Shown: piece after piece, positions 1 through 13,159 of the stretch | Layout: every line of letters begins with the position of its first letter | How positions within the stretch are numbered: the stretch's first letter is position 1 | Assembly: GCA_037176845.1 (NCBI GenBank) | Contig: JAYKXP010000069.1 | Span: 62,001 to 126,000, forward strand | Direction of reading: 5' to 3' | From: Paramarasmius palmivorus | Taxonomy: Eukaryota; Basidiomycota; Agaricomycetes; Agaricales; Marasmiaceae | Length of the DNA: 64,000 nt | Notes under the pieces: model-generated | Database searches by the model: none | What the model was told of the DNA's origin: nothing | What the model saw: only the letters and a program-made list of their open reading frames with translations | Made by a program: the position numbers and the translations under genes

Positions 1-1776
1 ACATCTCCCCTTTCCCAGCGGAGTTGTACGACCAATAGTAGCTCCTCCCTCCCAGCCAATCATCCCACTCGTTCTCGTCATCGGAGGGGCGGGGGACAGG
101 TCGGATGAAGAGGTATATCGGGGTGTCAGTGGGGGTGTCAGGGGGTGTATGTGATCCTTCCTCGTCCTGTTCACATTCAAACCAAAGGTAAAACTCTTGC
201 AGGATAGCTGGTATACATCAATCAGTACCAGCACTCTGACAAGAACCACAATAAACTCACAATACTCCCCCCATTCACCCTCTTCAATCCCAAGCTGGCT
301 GAAAATCCCATGTGCCTGCAACACCCATGAATCCACAAAGGAACCCCACACACCCCCAGGCTGCAAATTGTAATATAACCTAAATGACTCAATGCTGGCA
401 ATGTCTGCTGGCATCAACATAAACCTATACCCCCAATCAGCCCAAATAACCACTTTGACACCATTTCAAATGCACCTCACTGATCTATCATGCATCACGA
501 GCATGTTTTCTCGCATAGCATCCAGTACACGAAACTGCTCCTTCCAGGGGTAGTAATACCATTGATCTCTGTCTCCCGGGTAGCGTGTGATAACCTCTCG
601 AGTTGTTCTGTGGTAAATTGTGCCAGGGAGAGATGAGAGGATGTGTTCGGTGTCTTTGTTGTTGGGCCACTCTGGGGTTGCTCTGCTGGACCGGCGGATT
701 CCGTCGATGATATTGTGTACAGGAAGAATTCCAATGAGGTATTGGAAAAGAGTGCTGGTGTTGTTGTAGGTCTGGAGGTCGAGGGAATGATGATCGCTAC
801 TAGGAAGTTCAAGAGTTGCCCCTGCCCAGACCCGGTAAAAGGTGGTGGAGGAATCCTTGACATACGGCCCTTTGCATAGCATGCCGGAGTTTGGTTCGAC
901 CCATAATTCACGAAGGAGCTAAAACCTTGACATGAGTATCAAAAGTTTCTTCAAGATGGGTGGGCGCACTGTTTTGGGATCTATTCCTTGCACTAGGCTA
1001 GCCTATAGAAGGGAGATGTTTATCACAATACGTAGAGATAAAACTAGGACATACATAGCTGAAATATGTTTGTAAAAGTGTCGAGAACCTATTTCGTTCA
1101 AATACATGGGACACCGGCACGAGTGCTGTAGACAAGTCAGCACAATCTTACCATGAGGGTAGTGCTCTTCTTACCGTCATAGAATACAAGTGAGGGTATA
1201 GCGTTCGAGCTACTGTATCCAAAAAGCTGGACATAGTTGATATTCCTGAAATATGAACTGTGAGCTTTGAAAGACACATAATCAGCTGGCTAACTTGACA
1301 GCAGAGAAGGCCTTTAGATCTTGCTTATAGACCTATATGAATAGAGAGCAGTCAGCGCCGGTGAATATGGGAATGAGAAGCAACCTCGCCTGAACAGCGT
1401 CGGAACCTGTGTACTGAACATGTAAAAACTCTTCTTCCTTGTCTTCACCGCGAATGGTAGCAGCATGAATGATTCGATGGGCGTCCAATTTTTTCCAGCC
1501 CCTGTTGTCCACTACACTCTCTGCGATCTTCCGCCTGAGCCGTATATTCCCCGTTTTGAGTTCTTGATACTGAAGCATGTATTTCAGCATTATGAACACA
1601 ACCAGAATTCGTTGACATACCTGAGCTAGAGTCTCCAACTGTCCCTCTTGGCTCGGATCCATGAGATGTAGCGAACCTCTTCGGGCAGCACCTAAGCCAT
1701 GATTGTGCTGATTACCCGAAACAACTGAAAAGGTTCCGCCACTAATAGTAATATGGGAACATCCCTCGAACGACAT
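1..1776 (-). pseudogene. Partial multi-exon gene of an expanded agaric family, one in-frame stop
   Basis: The ATG at 1776 opens a protein whose start contains ISGGTFSVVSGNQ, as in a large family of agaric proteins of unknown function. I could chain exons with matching phase: 1776-1621, 1569-1390, 1332-1295, 1245-1175, 1125-1055, probably a micro-exon at 1002-994, then 918-261 and 207-1. Diagnostic pieces are VQLFGYSSSNAIPSLVFYD, LDLQTYNN, HGIFSQLGIEEGEWGEY and YLFIRPVPRPSDDENEW, in the order I remember for the family. The intron after exon 2 would be GC-AG. Reading continues in frame past a TGA at 466-468, which looks like a CGA arginine codon mutated by C to T, so the copy is probably inactive. 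The 3' end lies off the left edge. The function is unknown; I see no catalytic motif. Confidence 0.62.
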
Positions 1777-2989
1777 GGGGAAGATGGTGGTTGAGGGTTA
1801 AGGTGCGCCAGTGCGTGTAGAACGCATGTTCACCTCAAAGCTGTTCCCACACAGCAGTCGGACGTTGAGCGCGTGAATGATTGATATCGATTAGAACTGA
1901 ATGGGAGTGAGTCATGCCGCACGGCGAACATAAAAAATATCACTTACAGCGTCTGTGGATAGCTTCGAACAAGCGCCTCGAGATCATGATAAACAATCAC
2001 GGTGATGCGAAATGGGCACAACCTGCGTTCCTGGGTATCTTGGTCGCCAGGTGAAGTTAAAGCAAAGGGGTGGCGGAAACACCTTGCCTGGGATATCATA
2101 GCTCTGAATCCGATTGCGTAGAGGTAATCCCAGATCGGTATAAGGACGTAGGGGAGGTGCTCATGGTTGGACTGGAGCCACTACTGCTATGGACAGGACA
2201 CCGTTAGTGAAAGGTCTGGAGGAAAGGTACGTAATCAGAATCCTCACCTCGCGATTTTGCTCGAACTGAAAATTTGAGCGCCATCCAAAGCGACCTAGCT
2301 TCTCCGTCCAACAAGACCTTCAATCCCCGAAGCTTACGGCGCTCTTGAACCCCAGCTACGGCACCTCAGATCGTTAGGCTGGTCAACTGGTTAGAGACGC
2401 ATTTGATATCCGGATGTCGGGGACTCGGTCCATTCCGACTGCAGAACCGAATGTAAAAAGACCTCCGAGCAATCGCTCGGTGCTACGGAAGGATGCAAAC
2501 GGGCCACTGGCAGCCTTTTGCGTGAAGCATTATTCTTGAGCGTCTTAAGACTAGGATGATGCGAGAAGACGTTAACAGAATAGGTCTTGTCAATATGAGG
2601 CCTGCTTACCATCCCCAAATCAACCTTGGATATGAATCCAAAGCGCCATTGGACATCCTGGTTTCTCTTGCTGACTCCGACACCCGTCTCTGCATTTTTG
2701 CGACCTTGGTAGGAGCCTGTATTGATAGCTGGGGCGAGCGACGATACGGTGGTTTTGTATCAAGTCGTCTGTCAACGTCTCCACGTCTTTAGTGCAACAG
2801 AAGGCACCCAAACCATCGAACGCCATGCATTTCGCTGGATACTGTACCTAGAAGAACGCAAGCGTTAGATCATGGAAGGCTTGAGTAAGATAACACCTAC
2901 GAATCCCATTCAGACATGGCACCTTCAAGGCAAAGGTATCGTTCAGAGTTTATGTGGGCGTTGGAGCGTTGAGGAACCGGCGTCACCGT
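1777..2989. other. Intergenic, no supportable gene
   Basis: Only short unrelated open frames are present. A few CTCAC/ACTTAC-like signals suggest relics of minus-strand introns, but I could not chain exons. This stretch may be the far edge of the decayed repeat unit described next. Confidence 0.4.
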
Positions 2990-3660
2990 GAATCATCGTG
3001 CAAGGGTAGCAAACCCAATCCTGAGACCTTTTGCTTGAGTTCCTGTTGCCAGAGGACGAATATGAGCTGCAGAACAATAGTAGATAGGAAGAACTCACCG
3101 ACCGCTTTGAACGCTTGAGCCTCGAGCCATAGTCATTTCCGCTAACAAAAATTCCGCATCCTGAGAGCGAGTTCAGCGTGGTTTTCGAAATAGGCTACCA
3201 CACACGTTTACCCTCAACAGCGCGTAGTGTAGCCTACATCACCGACCCGATCCCACATTGTTAGATACGCGCATGAGTTCCAAATCCGACGTCCTCGCTT
3301 TGCGTTGATGGAAATTGCTGTCTAGTACCATCCTGGTTGAAACAACGAGGTATCAGTAACGGAAGAGATACAAATAGAGAAGCAGGTTTACCGATTTTCG
3401 CGTTAAAACGCTGCACATCTTCGGATTCTCCTCTTTAGCATTCACCTCCACTCGAACTAGGTGGTGTTTCCTGGCCAAGACCTAGAGCTCAAACATCACG
3501 TTCGCTAATATGGCACCTATCCATCGGTGGGAGCTGCTGATCGTTCTATGGCCTCGCGCTAAACACAAAGATCAGCAAAAAAGAAGCGTCATGCGGAGAA
3601 TTATCAAGACGTACCACTCCCAGTAAAGATATTCATTCGCATCAGCGAGCCGCTACCAGC
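2990..3660 (-). repeat. Decayed repeat block E, copy 1
   Basis: This stretch aligns by eye with 9510-10170. Shared landmarks in the same order are AGCAAACCCAAT/AACAAACCCAAT, TATGAGCTRCAGAACA, AAGAACTCACC, GATGGAAATTG and AGAAGCGTYATGCGGAG. AAGAACTCACC reads as a splice donor on the minus strand, so the ancestral unit probably held a minus-strand intron-rich gene. Neither copy keeps a long open frame. Confidence 0.5.
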
Positions 3661-4049
3661 GACGAAGCTCATCCCAAACATTCTGAACCGCTCTTTCTAA
3701 ACCTGGCATGCACCCAATATGCCATCCTTCACAGACTCGACACGATACCAGATGCCCTCGAGTATGAGGAAACGAAGGGAGTGGCATCGATTTGCCAGAT
3801 TGTAGGCATGTCGAAACCTTGACGAAATCTGCCGTTCTGGTAACAAAGATCTAGATACGTGATAGGTATCGCTACCTCGAGGCTAGTTGAGGCTTCAACA
3901 TTCAACAGCCCTCGGAAGAATGACGGCACCTAGGAGGAATCTAGGTTCTCGGTGAAAGAGTAAATCCTTCCACGAGAACACCAGCGCGAAAACCAGATCC
4001 TTGGGCATTACTCCTGGAACTACCACCTTCTAGCCCGCTTTCTCGAGGA

Positions 4050-5620
4050 TGTAGTGAGGCAATACCCACATCTACATCTAGGGCTCTTCATACGGCCTAT
4101 CTGAAAGCTAGCCCAAGCTCTCAGCTTGGGGTATGGATTGAGAGGATATGGGGAAGGATTGAGTTGCGAGACAAGATGAGCGTGTAGGGTTTGCTGCCGC
4201 TGCCAGATCGTGATAGTTGCGTCTTGAAGAGGAAGCAGGTGCCGCATGACAGCAACGTGGTAACGAAAAACGTTGTTCCTGGATTTGCCAAGTCGATCGA
4301 GAGTTTAAAGCTGGGCCTCTGTGAGGATGTGGGCGTCGCTATAGCTGATATGGTATCAGTAAGGCGCGTTCAGAGATCGAGGAACAGCAAGTACTTACAC
4401 TGGGTGTCGCACAGTAGAACTAACAAAACCCAGATCAACCATCTACTCCACCACGATACCTTGTGGATCCAAGCCCATCGTTACGACGGTACCACCAAAA
4501 GCACGTTCGCGACTTTGTGGAATATACGAGAGCAGAATAGTGGGAACGAGCAAGGCAGCGCGCGCAACTCGTAGTGCTTGGAGGAGCTCATGGTTGCGAT
4601 ATGACGGTAATATATGAGAAAGAAGGTCGGGGGTGTCGTGAAGAGGCTTGCTCTGTGGAGTCTTGAGAGGCGGGGACGGGAAAAGTGTAGCGTGAGGAGT
4701 ATAGGATGCGGGCACAGGCGACTGGACGCGTTATACTGCTAGTTGGAGGCAGAGATGGGAAGTGTAGAGCCCATGTCGCGTGAGTGATGCAACTGTGGGC
4801 CAGTCTTGTTGGCTGAGATTGTGTGGAGACTACTATAGCGGTTTGAGTGCTAAGGCACTAAAAATCAGGTCGGGAACGTGTCGAGGAACGTGTTTGAGAA
4901 GTGTGATGGAGGATAACACATCTTCAGAGGTATAAACAGCGTTCTGAGCTTGTAGTTTCCTAGGAGGAGCTGTTAGTGACAATGAAAAAAAAAACGTAGA
5001 GTAGCGTACATACAATGTCGTGCCTTGGATGATTCGGACTTGTAGTCAATTCCTTCTAGGATGCTGGGAGGTATATTAGATCAAATAATGACGCAAAGAA
5101 AACAGTTGAACATACCTCTATAGGCCCGTAGAGACGAACACCGTTTGAACGAGGTGATCGTTTTGAGAAGAAAACTGCCGGCGGCGAAACGCTTACACCT
5201 CGACCACGACCCTTTTCCTCACCCTTCGAATACTCCTCCAAGGATTCCAATCCAGCATACCTTACACTTTTCCAATGTCATGACAGGTGCGTATTTTTCA
5301 TCCTACATCTCTTGCTGTACGCTCAACCCATCTCTTAGGATAAAACTACGCGTCATGCCTGCGACCTCGATACTCCAAACCTCTTTCGGTGCCCACAGGA
5401 GGGATTCTATTGGATGAATGACTATGAAAAGGTGTGTTTTCAAGGCACCAACTCCACATACTCAACGTACTCAACTCCCGTTCTCATATTCTCCACATCA
5501 TCTAGTCCTTGCCCTTGAGGCACTCAACCGGCCCCTCGACCTCAAGACCAGAAGTCTACGACCAACAGCTCCCTCGCGCGTACTCCAGCCCAACCCATCG
5601 ATTATCCTTGAGCCTACGCT
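4050..5620. repeat. Decayed repeat block A
   Basis: This is one of at least three long copies (also 10640-11760 and 13160-15480). Shared landmarks in order are CAGTAAGRCGCGTT, a stretch around GGCGGGGACGGGAAAAGTGT, a GTAGAGTAGCGTACATAC donor region, GATCGTTTTGAGAAGA, the GCCGGCGGC box, CATGACAGGT and TTCTATTGGATGAATGACTA. The copies have diverged by many substitutions and small indels, and all open frames are short. I do not recognise the ancestral gene or element. Confidence 0.55.
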
Positions 5621-6579
5621 CTGAACCATAGCTCGTCGGCGAAGACGGAAGATCAAGACCGCGATCTTCTGGCCAACGAAGATGCCTTGAAGACTCAAGG
5701 TACGCACTTTCTATTTTTCCCATACCCGATCTCATCGTCTTATACTTATCATAGCTTTGAAGTATTTGCAGCAAGAGCGGCGGATTATTAGAGGCACATA
5801 GTCTATAGAGTGTTTGAAGGACATAGAACCGTTTTAGTGTACTCAAACATACTGACCGCGACATAGATAGCATTCGATATCTTCTGTTATTCATGATATC
5901 TTGTACAATACAAAGACGGTTTTGTACTAAACACTCTGTTGGTGGCTTCGTGAGGTATACCAACGCCGTGATCCAATCCCTATTTCGCACAGCAAGAACA
6001 GCCATTAACCCTGTCCATCATGTCTTTGATCTACAAGGAACACGGAGGTCAGCCAGCAAATCAATCCAACGAGAGAACACACGACATACCGTCGATACAG
6101 GTATCAAATGCCGCTCTGAGACTAACGTTATCATTCACCACCATTGAGCGAAACCGGCTGCCAAAGCTAGCGTGGTTTACCTAGTACTCGCTCCACCTTC
6201 CTCCGCGCTACACCCCCAGTTAAGGCCACGGCTAACGTCCGTGTACGTAGCGCAAATTTAAAACAGGTGGTGCGAGTGTACGCTCACGAATTCATCGTCT
6301 CCCCTTTACGCCCACGCTACCTCTTCACCCCCGCCCTAATCCATACCTACACCCCCAGCCCAGCCCACATGATCTCAACATCCACGGCCAACGTCCCAAT
6401 CATACCCCGTAACAAACCCAAACCCGAAGAACACCCAGTTTCGGAGTTGGGGGTGATATGGGGGCAAGGTTCAGCGGCGGGTGTATCGACACCGAGACAT
6501 CGTCTACACCCGCATCGCTTCTTGGTAGGACGACTTTGAAGGAATACCCCAGCGCGCTAAGTGTTTAGGGTGAGGAATA

Positions 6580-7600
6580 TGGGTTGTCGGGTTGTAGTTC
6601 AGGTAGGTAGACATCCCCAGTGCTCTTTTTGGGTGCCGAATCGATGAAGCAGGGGGATATTCGGTTGGTGAGGACCCGAAAACTTCGCGAGTATCGTTTT
6701 GAAAGAAGGCTACAGGTGCGAGGGTCAGCGAAAACGGGCAGGAAAAGAGTAAAAAAAAGGTACACACCTTGCGTGTTACTGTAGGGCTAGCATACTCCCT
6801 TGACGGTCTTTGTTGCCTTGTTGCTAGGCAGGAAACCGACGCGTAGCTAGGTTGGGTGGAGCCTGGGGGGATGGTGGAATGGGCTGGACGACATGATGAG
6901 ATGCGCGAGGCTCGAAGGATAAGGAAGTCGTATAGAAGTTGTTGTCTGGTGGAATCTGAATTCCTGAGAAGTATGAGACCTTGATCCAGTCATCGTACAG
7001 GATACGCAAGGCCCAATTAGAGTGCGAAAGGCGACCATGCTGGCGTTGGGTGTGATGCATGTGATGAACGATGTCAAGTCTGTTCATGGACTGGACGCAT
7101 GTCTGAGAGGGGGATAGGGAGCTACTGGGTCGAAGATGCGGCGGAATACATTCTTGGGGGTGTACATGATGAATTGGGCGTGTGCTTGCGTCAGAGGAGG
7201 AATGAGTAACGTTCAAAAAACGTAGACTGCAGACTAGCGTACATACCACAGTCCAGAAAATCCAGTAACGCCTCGGGTAGTACTTGAAGTCGATTTTGAT
7301 GAGCTATTAGAAGGTATGAGAATGAAAAGGGACATAATAGAATAGGAGGTGATGGTTTGAGGGAAAGCCAAGCGCCGCGGCGAGTCAAACGCTTTACGCG
7401 TTGACCACCATGTAACCGCGACCTTCCTTCTCAAAGAGCTCTGGCATCCCATGCACGTGTAGGATAGGTACGTCTACATTTTTTTACATTCCTAGCAGTA
7501 CGATTGATGCCAGAGCCCTCAGAGTAAACCACAAAAGGTGTGTTCTTCGCGCGTAAATCTCTCGACTTCTATACCTGATCTCACTGTCTTTTCAGCGCTC
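6580..7600. repeat. Decayed repeat block B, partial copy
   Basis: It shares the AACGTAGACTGCAG...GCGTACATACC stretch and the following GTCGATTTTGATGAGCTATT...GGTATGAGAATG segment with blocks A, C and D, and also a degenerate GCCGCGGCGAGTCAAACGC equivalent of the GCCGGCGGC box. It is shorter than the others and contains no credible open frame. Confidence 0.42.
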
Positions 7601-9509
7601 TGGACTGTTCGGGGCACGCAATAATACAAAATCCAGGATACTAGCAGCTTCACGAGGCCATATGTACAATAGCTAGTTCTCGAGCAATACACTTAGCCTC
7701 AAGATATCGACCGGTCCCTCTTCTCGTCAACGGAACATCATCGTCCGTATTTTGGGCATACCTGCAAGCTAAAGGAACGATATTCAGATACTGAAAGGCT
7801 CAAGACGAAGCCCAACCTACTCATGCATTCCAATCTGATATGTCCTCCGAAACCGTGCTCAAGCTCATCTGTTCGTCTCGGTATTGGGTCTCGGCCGCAG
7901 GGAGCTGGTTTCACCGTATCGAGTAGCGGAGCCTCGGATAGTAGGCTCTTGAGGTAGAGTCAAACCAGTATGGTAGTCTAACATCAGCTAATTTTTATCT
8001 CGGGAAGAACACGTCATGTATGGTTTGAAGCTAGAAAAAGACCGCCAGTTAGACAGCAAAAGAACCAAGTGGACACACGACGTACGAATACAAATACATA
8101 TTAAACCCAGGCATATATCGCTCCAAGTACAACCTCAACGTTCATCATCGACTGAAGCTATCGATGAGCGAAACCAGCGCTTCCTCTCCACTAGGAGAAC
8201 TTTGGGATCATTTCCGAAGCGTAATAGCTCGATCGTTTCCCAGCCACCATAATCACCATCGCCTGCACCCACGCCTCCCGGACTAGAGTCGCCGATACGC
8301 TACCCTTGGCAACTACGCTGACCACCCAGACCATACCTCTGTCATCGAAACCTCGATACCAGCTCGGGTCTAGGCATATGCAATCGTCGAGCAGGTGAAA
8401 GACGGAAGTTGGTCATCACAGACCAAAGACACGAAGAGATCATCTGCGTATTGACAGAACTGGTGATTCTGCATCAATGCTAGATGGGTAGGCGGCTCTA
8501 AAGATCTTCCGGAGGGGCGAAAACTGTAGAGTAGGGGTCTTGAACATCTTGCCTGAAAGCTGGTACCTGCAACGCCGACACAGAGTTAGCGGCTAGTATA
8601 TATGTTGACAAGAAACAGTATGGAGAGATACTCACTCCTTTGCCTCACATTATCTCGCCTATACTCCACAACCATGACCACTGCGCATTCTCAATCCGGG
8701 AAAAGGCCCAAAACCTCGTTGGTATCCCACCAACGAAAACCAAGTGACCGCCGCTGCGATTTGGCTTCTTGTGTCTTCTCCGGAACACTCAAAAGCTCGA
8801 GTGAGAGTATGCATGGACAGTGGCTCGAGGAAGGGGAATGGATGTAGAGGTTTTGGTGTACACCTCAGGCAGTTACTCCGAGCGCTCGACCTTGGGTTAT
8901 CAGCTGAGAAGCTGGATGTTGAACGTTGAACATTGAGCTGGAGCTCAAATGTGTCCATTGCGTTGGTGAGGTGCTACACTCGGTTCCGATTGAGATGTGG
9001 ATGGGGTCGTACGGTGTTGCGTCTGAAAAGGAAAAAGACAGCCGGCATGCTGGGGAAACTGCGTCTGGCTGTAGGATAGTGTCTTCCACGGCACGATGAA
9101 GGTTTCTCATGTTTTGCCGAGTCTGATAGGTAGAGCCTGCGGCTCGTGGCCCATTGCGGTCTTCGTTTATGTTGGTTACTATCGACGATCTATATCTATA
9201 CGGTGTCAGCAGCCGTCGAGTGATAAGAAACAGAAAGAAAGCACTCACTAGGAACGGAAGTGACGACTCAGAACTGTCCTGCTCGTGCTCACATTCAATG
9301 CATTTCCACACCCGTCATCCCACAGCCACAGACTTGACATCCAACACCCAACAACCTTGTCCACCAACACCGAGTTATCCATAAGATGCCAAAAACTTCG
9401 AGATTTCGACACACGAGGACTTGCTCAAGCAGGAGCAAGCAGAAGAGACTTGGCTTGGACACGGGCAGTTGCCATATCAGAACGTTGGGTACCCGGTTTT
9501 GCCACCTGA
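7601..9509. other. No supportable gene
   Basis: Short open frames occur on both strands with isolated minus-strand donor-like sites (for example GATACTCACTCC near 8630 and GCACTCACTAGG near 9240). No chain of exons could be built and no conserved motif was recognised. It probably belongs to the same decayed duplication as the flanking blocks. Confidence 0.4.
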
Positions 9510-10170
9510 GCTCGTCACGCAGAGGTAACAAACCCAATGCCAATGTCTTCTGCCTGGATTCCAATACACTCCTAGCTAGAGAACGAGTATGAGCTACAGA
9601 ACAGAAGTAAATGAAAAGAACTCACCTAGTCCCCAGGCCGAACCCTTCAGCGAGATATACTCGTTTCCGTTACCGAACATGTGAGAAACAAATCCAGTAC
9701 AATCCTTGCGATAGATCGTCGCACATGTATCTTCAGCAGCAGCGTGTAGTTTCTCGCCAAACTACAGCCTACACCATCAACGCGAGCCCATCCTTGTGCA
9801 TCACCTTCGACACGAGCAATGGCTTTCTGCTCCGACGATATCGCTGCATCGATGGAAATTGGCGTCAAGTGCCATGCTAATGGGGACAATGAAACATCAG
9901 TACCGAAAGATCGACAATGAGGAGCAGACTTACCAATAACCGAAGTTGATACCTTGCACATCCTCCTCGTACTCCCCTTTCGAGCTTTCACGTTCAAGAG
10001 TATTGGCCCGACACCACTAATGGGCTTGAGAATACGAATAAAAATGTGTTCTTCCAAGGCCGTATGATGCCTTGTCATGTAAGAGTCAGCGAAAAGAAGC
10101 GTTATGCGGAGGCGAAAGGAGACATACCGACGAAGATGTGTGCCTTCAACGCTGCTCCTCACAGTCAAGG
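9510..10170 (-). repeat. Decayed repeat block E, copy 2
   Basis: This is the partner of 2990-3660, about 6.5 kb away in the same orientation. The copy keeps a 173-codon minus-strand open frame (9647-10168), but it has no recognisable motif and crosses a likely intron (donor GTAAGTCTGC, acceptor CCCCATTAG). I therefore treat it as a relic. Confidence 0.5.
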
Positions 10171-10639
10171 TCTCTCTAACCTTCGACAGCGTCTATTTAG
10201 CGAAACCTAAGACGCCTTTGATATAACCATCCTGGCAGCAGCGTGTTGGGATATAGGCGGTGGATAGATATTGCCTCTCTGGCGTTCTTCTGCTGGGAAA
10301 GTTGTTGGATATTGACACCGCAAGGCTTGTTAAGGGTGAAATGTCCAACAGCTTGAGTAACAAGAGATGCAGAGCTTGCCAGCATCTGAATCTCGCAAGA
10401 ACGCCTACGCCAAAACCAGACTCGCGGGATCGGTAACTCCTACAGCTGCTGCTTTCCAATCGGACCTCCGTGACGACGTCGTGAGGCAGTATCATGCACC
10501 GGTCCAGAGGATGAGATTGAGGAGATTGCGACTGCAGGGCAGGGTGATGACGGAGGATTTGCTATTGTTGCCACCGAGATATCTGTATCGACGAGTATGC
10601 TGGGCGTGTCAGTGAGAACAGCGTTCGTTGTCACCCAAC

Positions 10640-11760
10640 TGCAGGCTGGAGTTTAAGAGGCACTCTTTCCAACTATAGATAGTAGAATGTCAGTAAGACG
10701 CGTTGAAAAAGCAGGGAGCAGCACCAACAAGCCCAAATCAACCGTCACTATGGGACTCGATATGGGCCGAGCCATACGAGCGAGCGGAACGTTGGTTGCA
10801 TGAAGTGGGGTTGCGATAAGAGGCTGGATGCTATACAACAAATGAGGCTGAAATCATTGTGGTAGCGATTGTCCAGCCAAATCCTAAGAGGTAGCAGCGT
10901 TCAAACTAGGATGCAAGAAACCAAAGTCATTGGACATCTTGTGGTAGCGCAAGTGGGAGGTATGAAGGAGAATTTGGAGGTCCACATCGCGTGAATGTCT
11001 GCAATCGCAGCCTAGTGGTCGAGCTTGTGTGAGTGATCGGGAACAAAAACGAGGGGGTACCAGGGAGCTTACAGAGAGGTGTTGGATTTAGTGAAATAGC
11101 TTTTCATAGAGCCAATGTCGTTTCGGGCTTGCATTTGGCTGGAAAAAGTGATGAGTGACGATGAAAAAGCGTCGAGAGTAACGCACAGACCGAATTCCAG
11201 AGTCATGCCTTGGGCGCCCGCTTTAAGCTTGCACTCGAGTTTGATGAACTATTTGAAGCTATATATGATCTAAAACGGTGTACATGGAATGGTTGGACGT
11301 ACTATAGTGCCGCAGAGCCAAACGCGCTTTGAACGACATGATCGTTTTGAGAAGAGAAGTGCCGGCGGCAAACACTCTTCCGCCTTGACCACCACCTCTT
11401 TCTTCATCACCCATCGACTGCACCACCAAGGAATCCAATTCAACGTGTTAGCCTCTTCCCAAATATGACGACAGGTACGTCTTTTTCCTCCTGCATCCCT
11501 GGAAGCGCTCTCAACCCATCTCAGGACAAAATCACGCGTCACGCGTCATTAGGTCAACCTCGACATCCCAGACTTCTTCCTTACTCAAAGTGGAGGTTTT
11601 GTTGGCTGAATGACTACGAAAATGTGCGTTCTCAACGCTCCAAAACGCTCCATGTTCCCATAAGCTGAACTTCCATCTAGGACATGTCCTTGAAGCCCTC
11701 AACGCACTTACAACTTTACTACAACCAACAACACCCTTGCGCATGCGCACTCCTATAGCT
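10640..11760. repeat. Decayed repeat block C
   Basis: It aligns with block A. CAGTAAGACGCGTTGAAAAA, GATCGTTTTGAGAAGAGAAG, the GCCGGCGGC box, TGACGACAGGTACGTC, CTCAACCCATCTCAGGA and GTTGGCTGAATGACTACGAA occur in the same order and spacing. The distance from A to C is about 6.2 kb, close to the E1-E2 distance, so one 6-7 kb unit carrying E then A/C seems to have been duplicated. On the minus strand the region encodes KEVVVKAEECLPPALLF, echoed as EVVVKVEASGASLL in block D. Confidence 0.52.
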
Positions 11761-12500
11761 TTGGCCCTACCATCTTCCCAGCCTACCATGTCCTCAATTC
11801 ACGCTCAACCTGCCCTTGCCGGAAGAATCGTCTTGGAATTCTTCGCGCACCCGACGAAAGTCTACAAGCCAAATGCACTCCCGAGGTTCCGAGCGTTCGT
11901 CGTCACTCAAGCCCAACGTTTGACGGCGAGTAGATTCCCAGCCCACACCATCAGCTGGTACATAGCATGGTGAACTTCTTTCTTCCATATGCACGACTTT
12001 TACTCACTCTGAATGGTAGCCTCACTCCCAACGTACCTCAAACTCAAACCCGCGGATACGAACACACCCTGCTCCCTTCTGCGATGAACATCCCCGCATT
12101 CATGGATCTCGACAATTGCCTGTCACCCCTGCAAGCTCTTGCCCATCCTCCAATGTTGGATGCAAGGTTTTGGGTGCTATCGGGTGCTATACCAACGTTC
12201 TACTGGGACGTTAGGAGATGGGTGTTGAGGATCGCGATCAGACTCGAAAGATCCTCGGAAGAAGGAATCAAAAGGTTCGGTGAGTAGCATGTCGATCTGC
12301 AAGCTGGTCGTCGTCGAGATACTGATGCTATTTTCTCCTTCCATATAGGGAAGGATGCTTACTGCATATGGACATTGGTATCAACTATGCCGCCGCGGCG
12401 CGCCGAGAGCTACTGGGAGCAAAAGTTTTGGTGCATTCGAAAGGTCACAGTTCTCGCTTGAACGTGTGTATCGGACTGGATAATGGCACGGTATGAGGTA
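11761..12500. other. No supportable gene
   Basis: Two plus-strand open frames of about 80 and 106 codons (11737-11973 and 11967-12287) overlap in different frames without a convincing intron between them. I recognise no motif and treat this as part of the decayed duplication. Confidence 0.35.
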
Positions 12501-12518
12501 GAGGTATACTTGTATATA

Positions 12519-13003
12519 CTAAAGTCGAGTCAACGAGGAACATGCGTGTACTGTATAAGATGCGGAGTTGTCGAATGGATAGCGAATGGATAGCATGAAG
12601 GTCCATATATGAGACACCATCATTCCACAGGAAAACCGACCACCGGTATACGTAGTATCAAGTCTGATAGCAAGGAAGGTATCTTTCTCGCAGTCGGAAC
12701 TGCAACCTCGAGTTACATACAATTCCTGGGTATCTCCAAGAACGGTGGTGAGGGATTCTTTGCGCCGCTGAAGAATATTCGTTTTTCCTGTACATGAAAC
12801 AACATCAACATCAGTCAGGAGCAGAACAAAAGAAAAAAGTACCCACTGAGACGCTGGGAATAGCGCTTCCCAATTGCCCCAAGCTTTATCTCATCCAAGC
12901 CCGACCAAGTGTATCCCCCTCCAATCTCCTCCAATGGCAACCTATGCAGGCGTAGGATGGCTTCCGTTGCATACTCGAACGATATTCCGCGACGTATCAT
13001 GCT
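12519..13003 (-). CDS. Possible exon pair of an unrecognised minus-strand gene
   Basis: A 61-codon open frame (13000-12815) ends at a good donor (GTGGGTAC). A typical 50-60 bp intron with branch-like CTGAC and acceptor TGTACAG follows at about 12785. The next exon could read as RIFFSGAKNPSPPFLEIPRN in one frame, or continue in another frame down to 12519. I cannot choose between these, and no start context or domain is evident. It may equally be a gene relic inside the repeat-rich region. Confidence 0.22.
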
Positions 13004-13159
13004 GATAAGGACAACCGCGAGTTTTACTTGGGAAACTTGGCACAGACAAGGCTAAACGGCTTTATTCGTCAAGTGAACGAGGATTAGAGCTGGAGATTGA
13101 GTGAAGATGAAGCTGGGGGCGTGTATCCTTCAAGATATGCGGAGCCGAAGAAGAGGACA

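Noticed and set aside
2375..2450. A-box-like CAACTGGTTAGAGACG
   Set aside because: No B box or acceptor pairing follows at the right distance.
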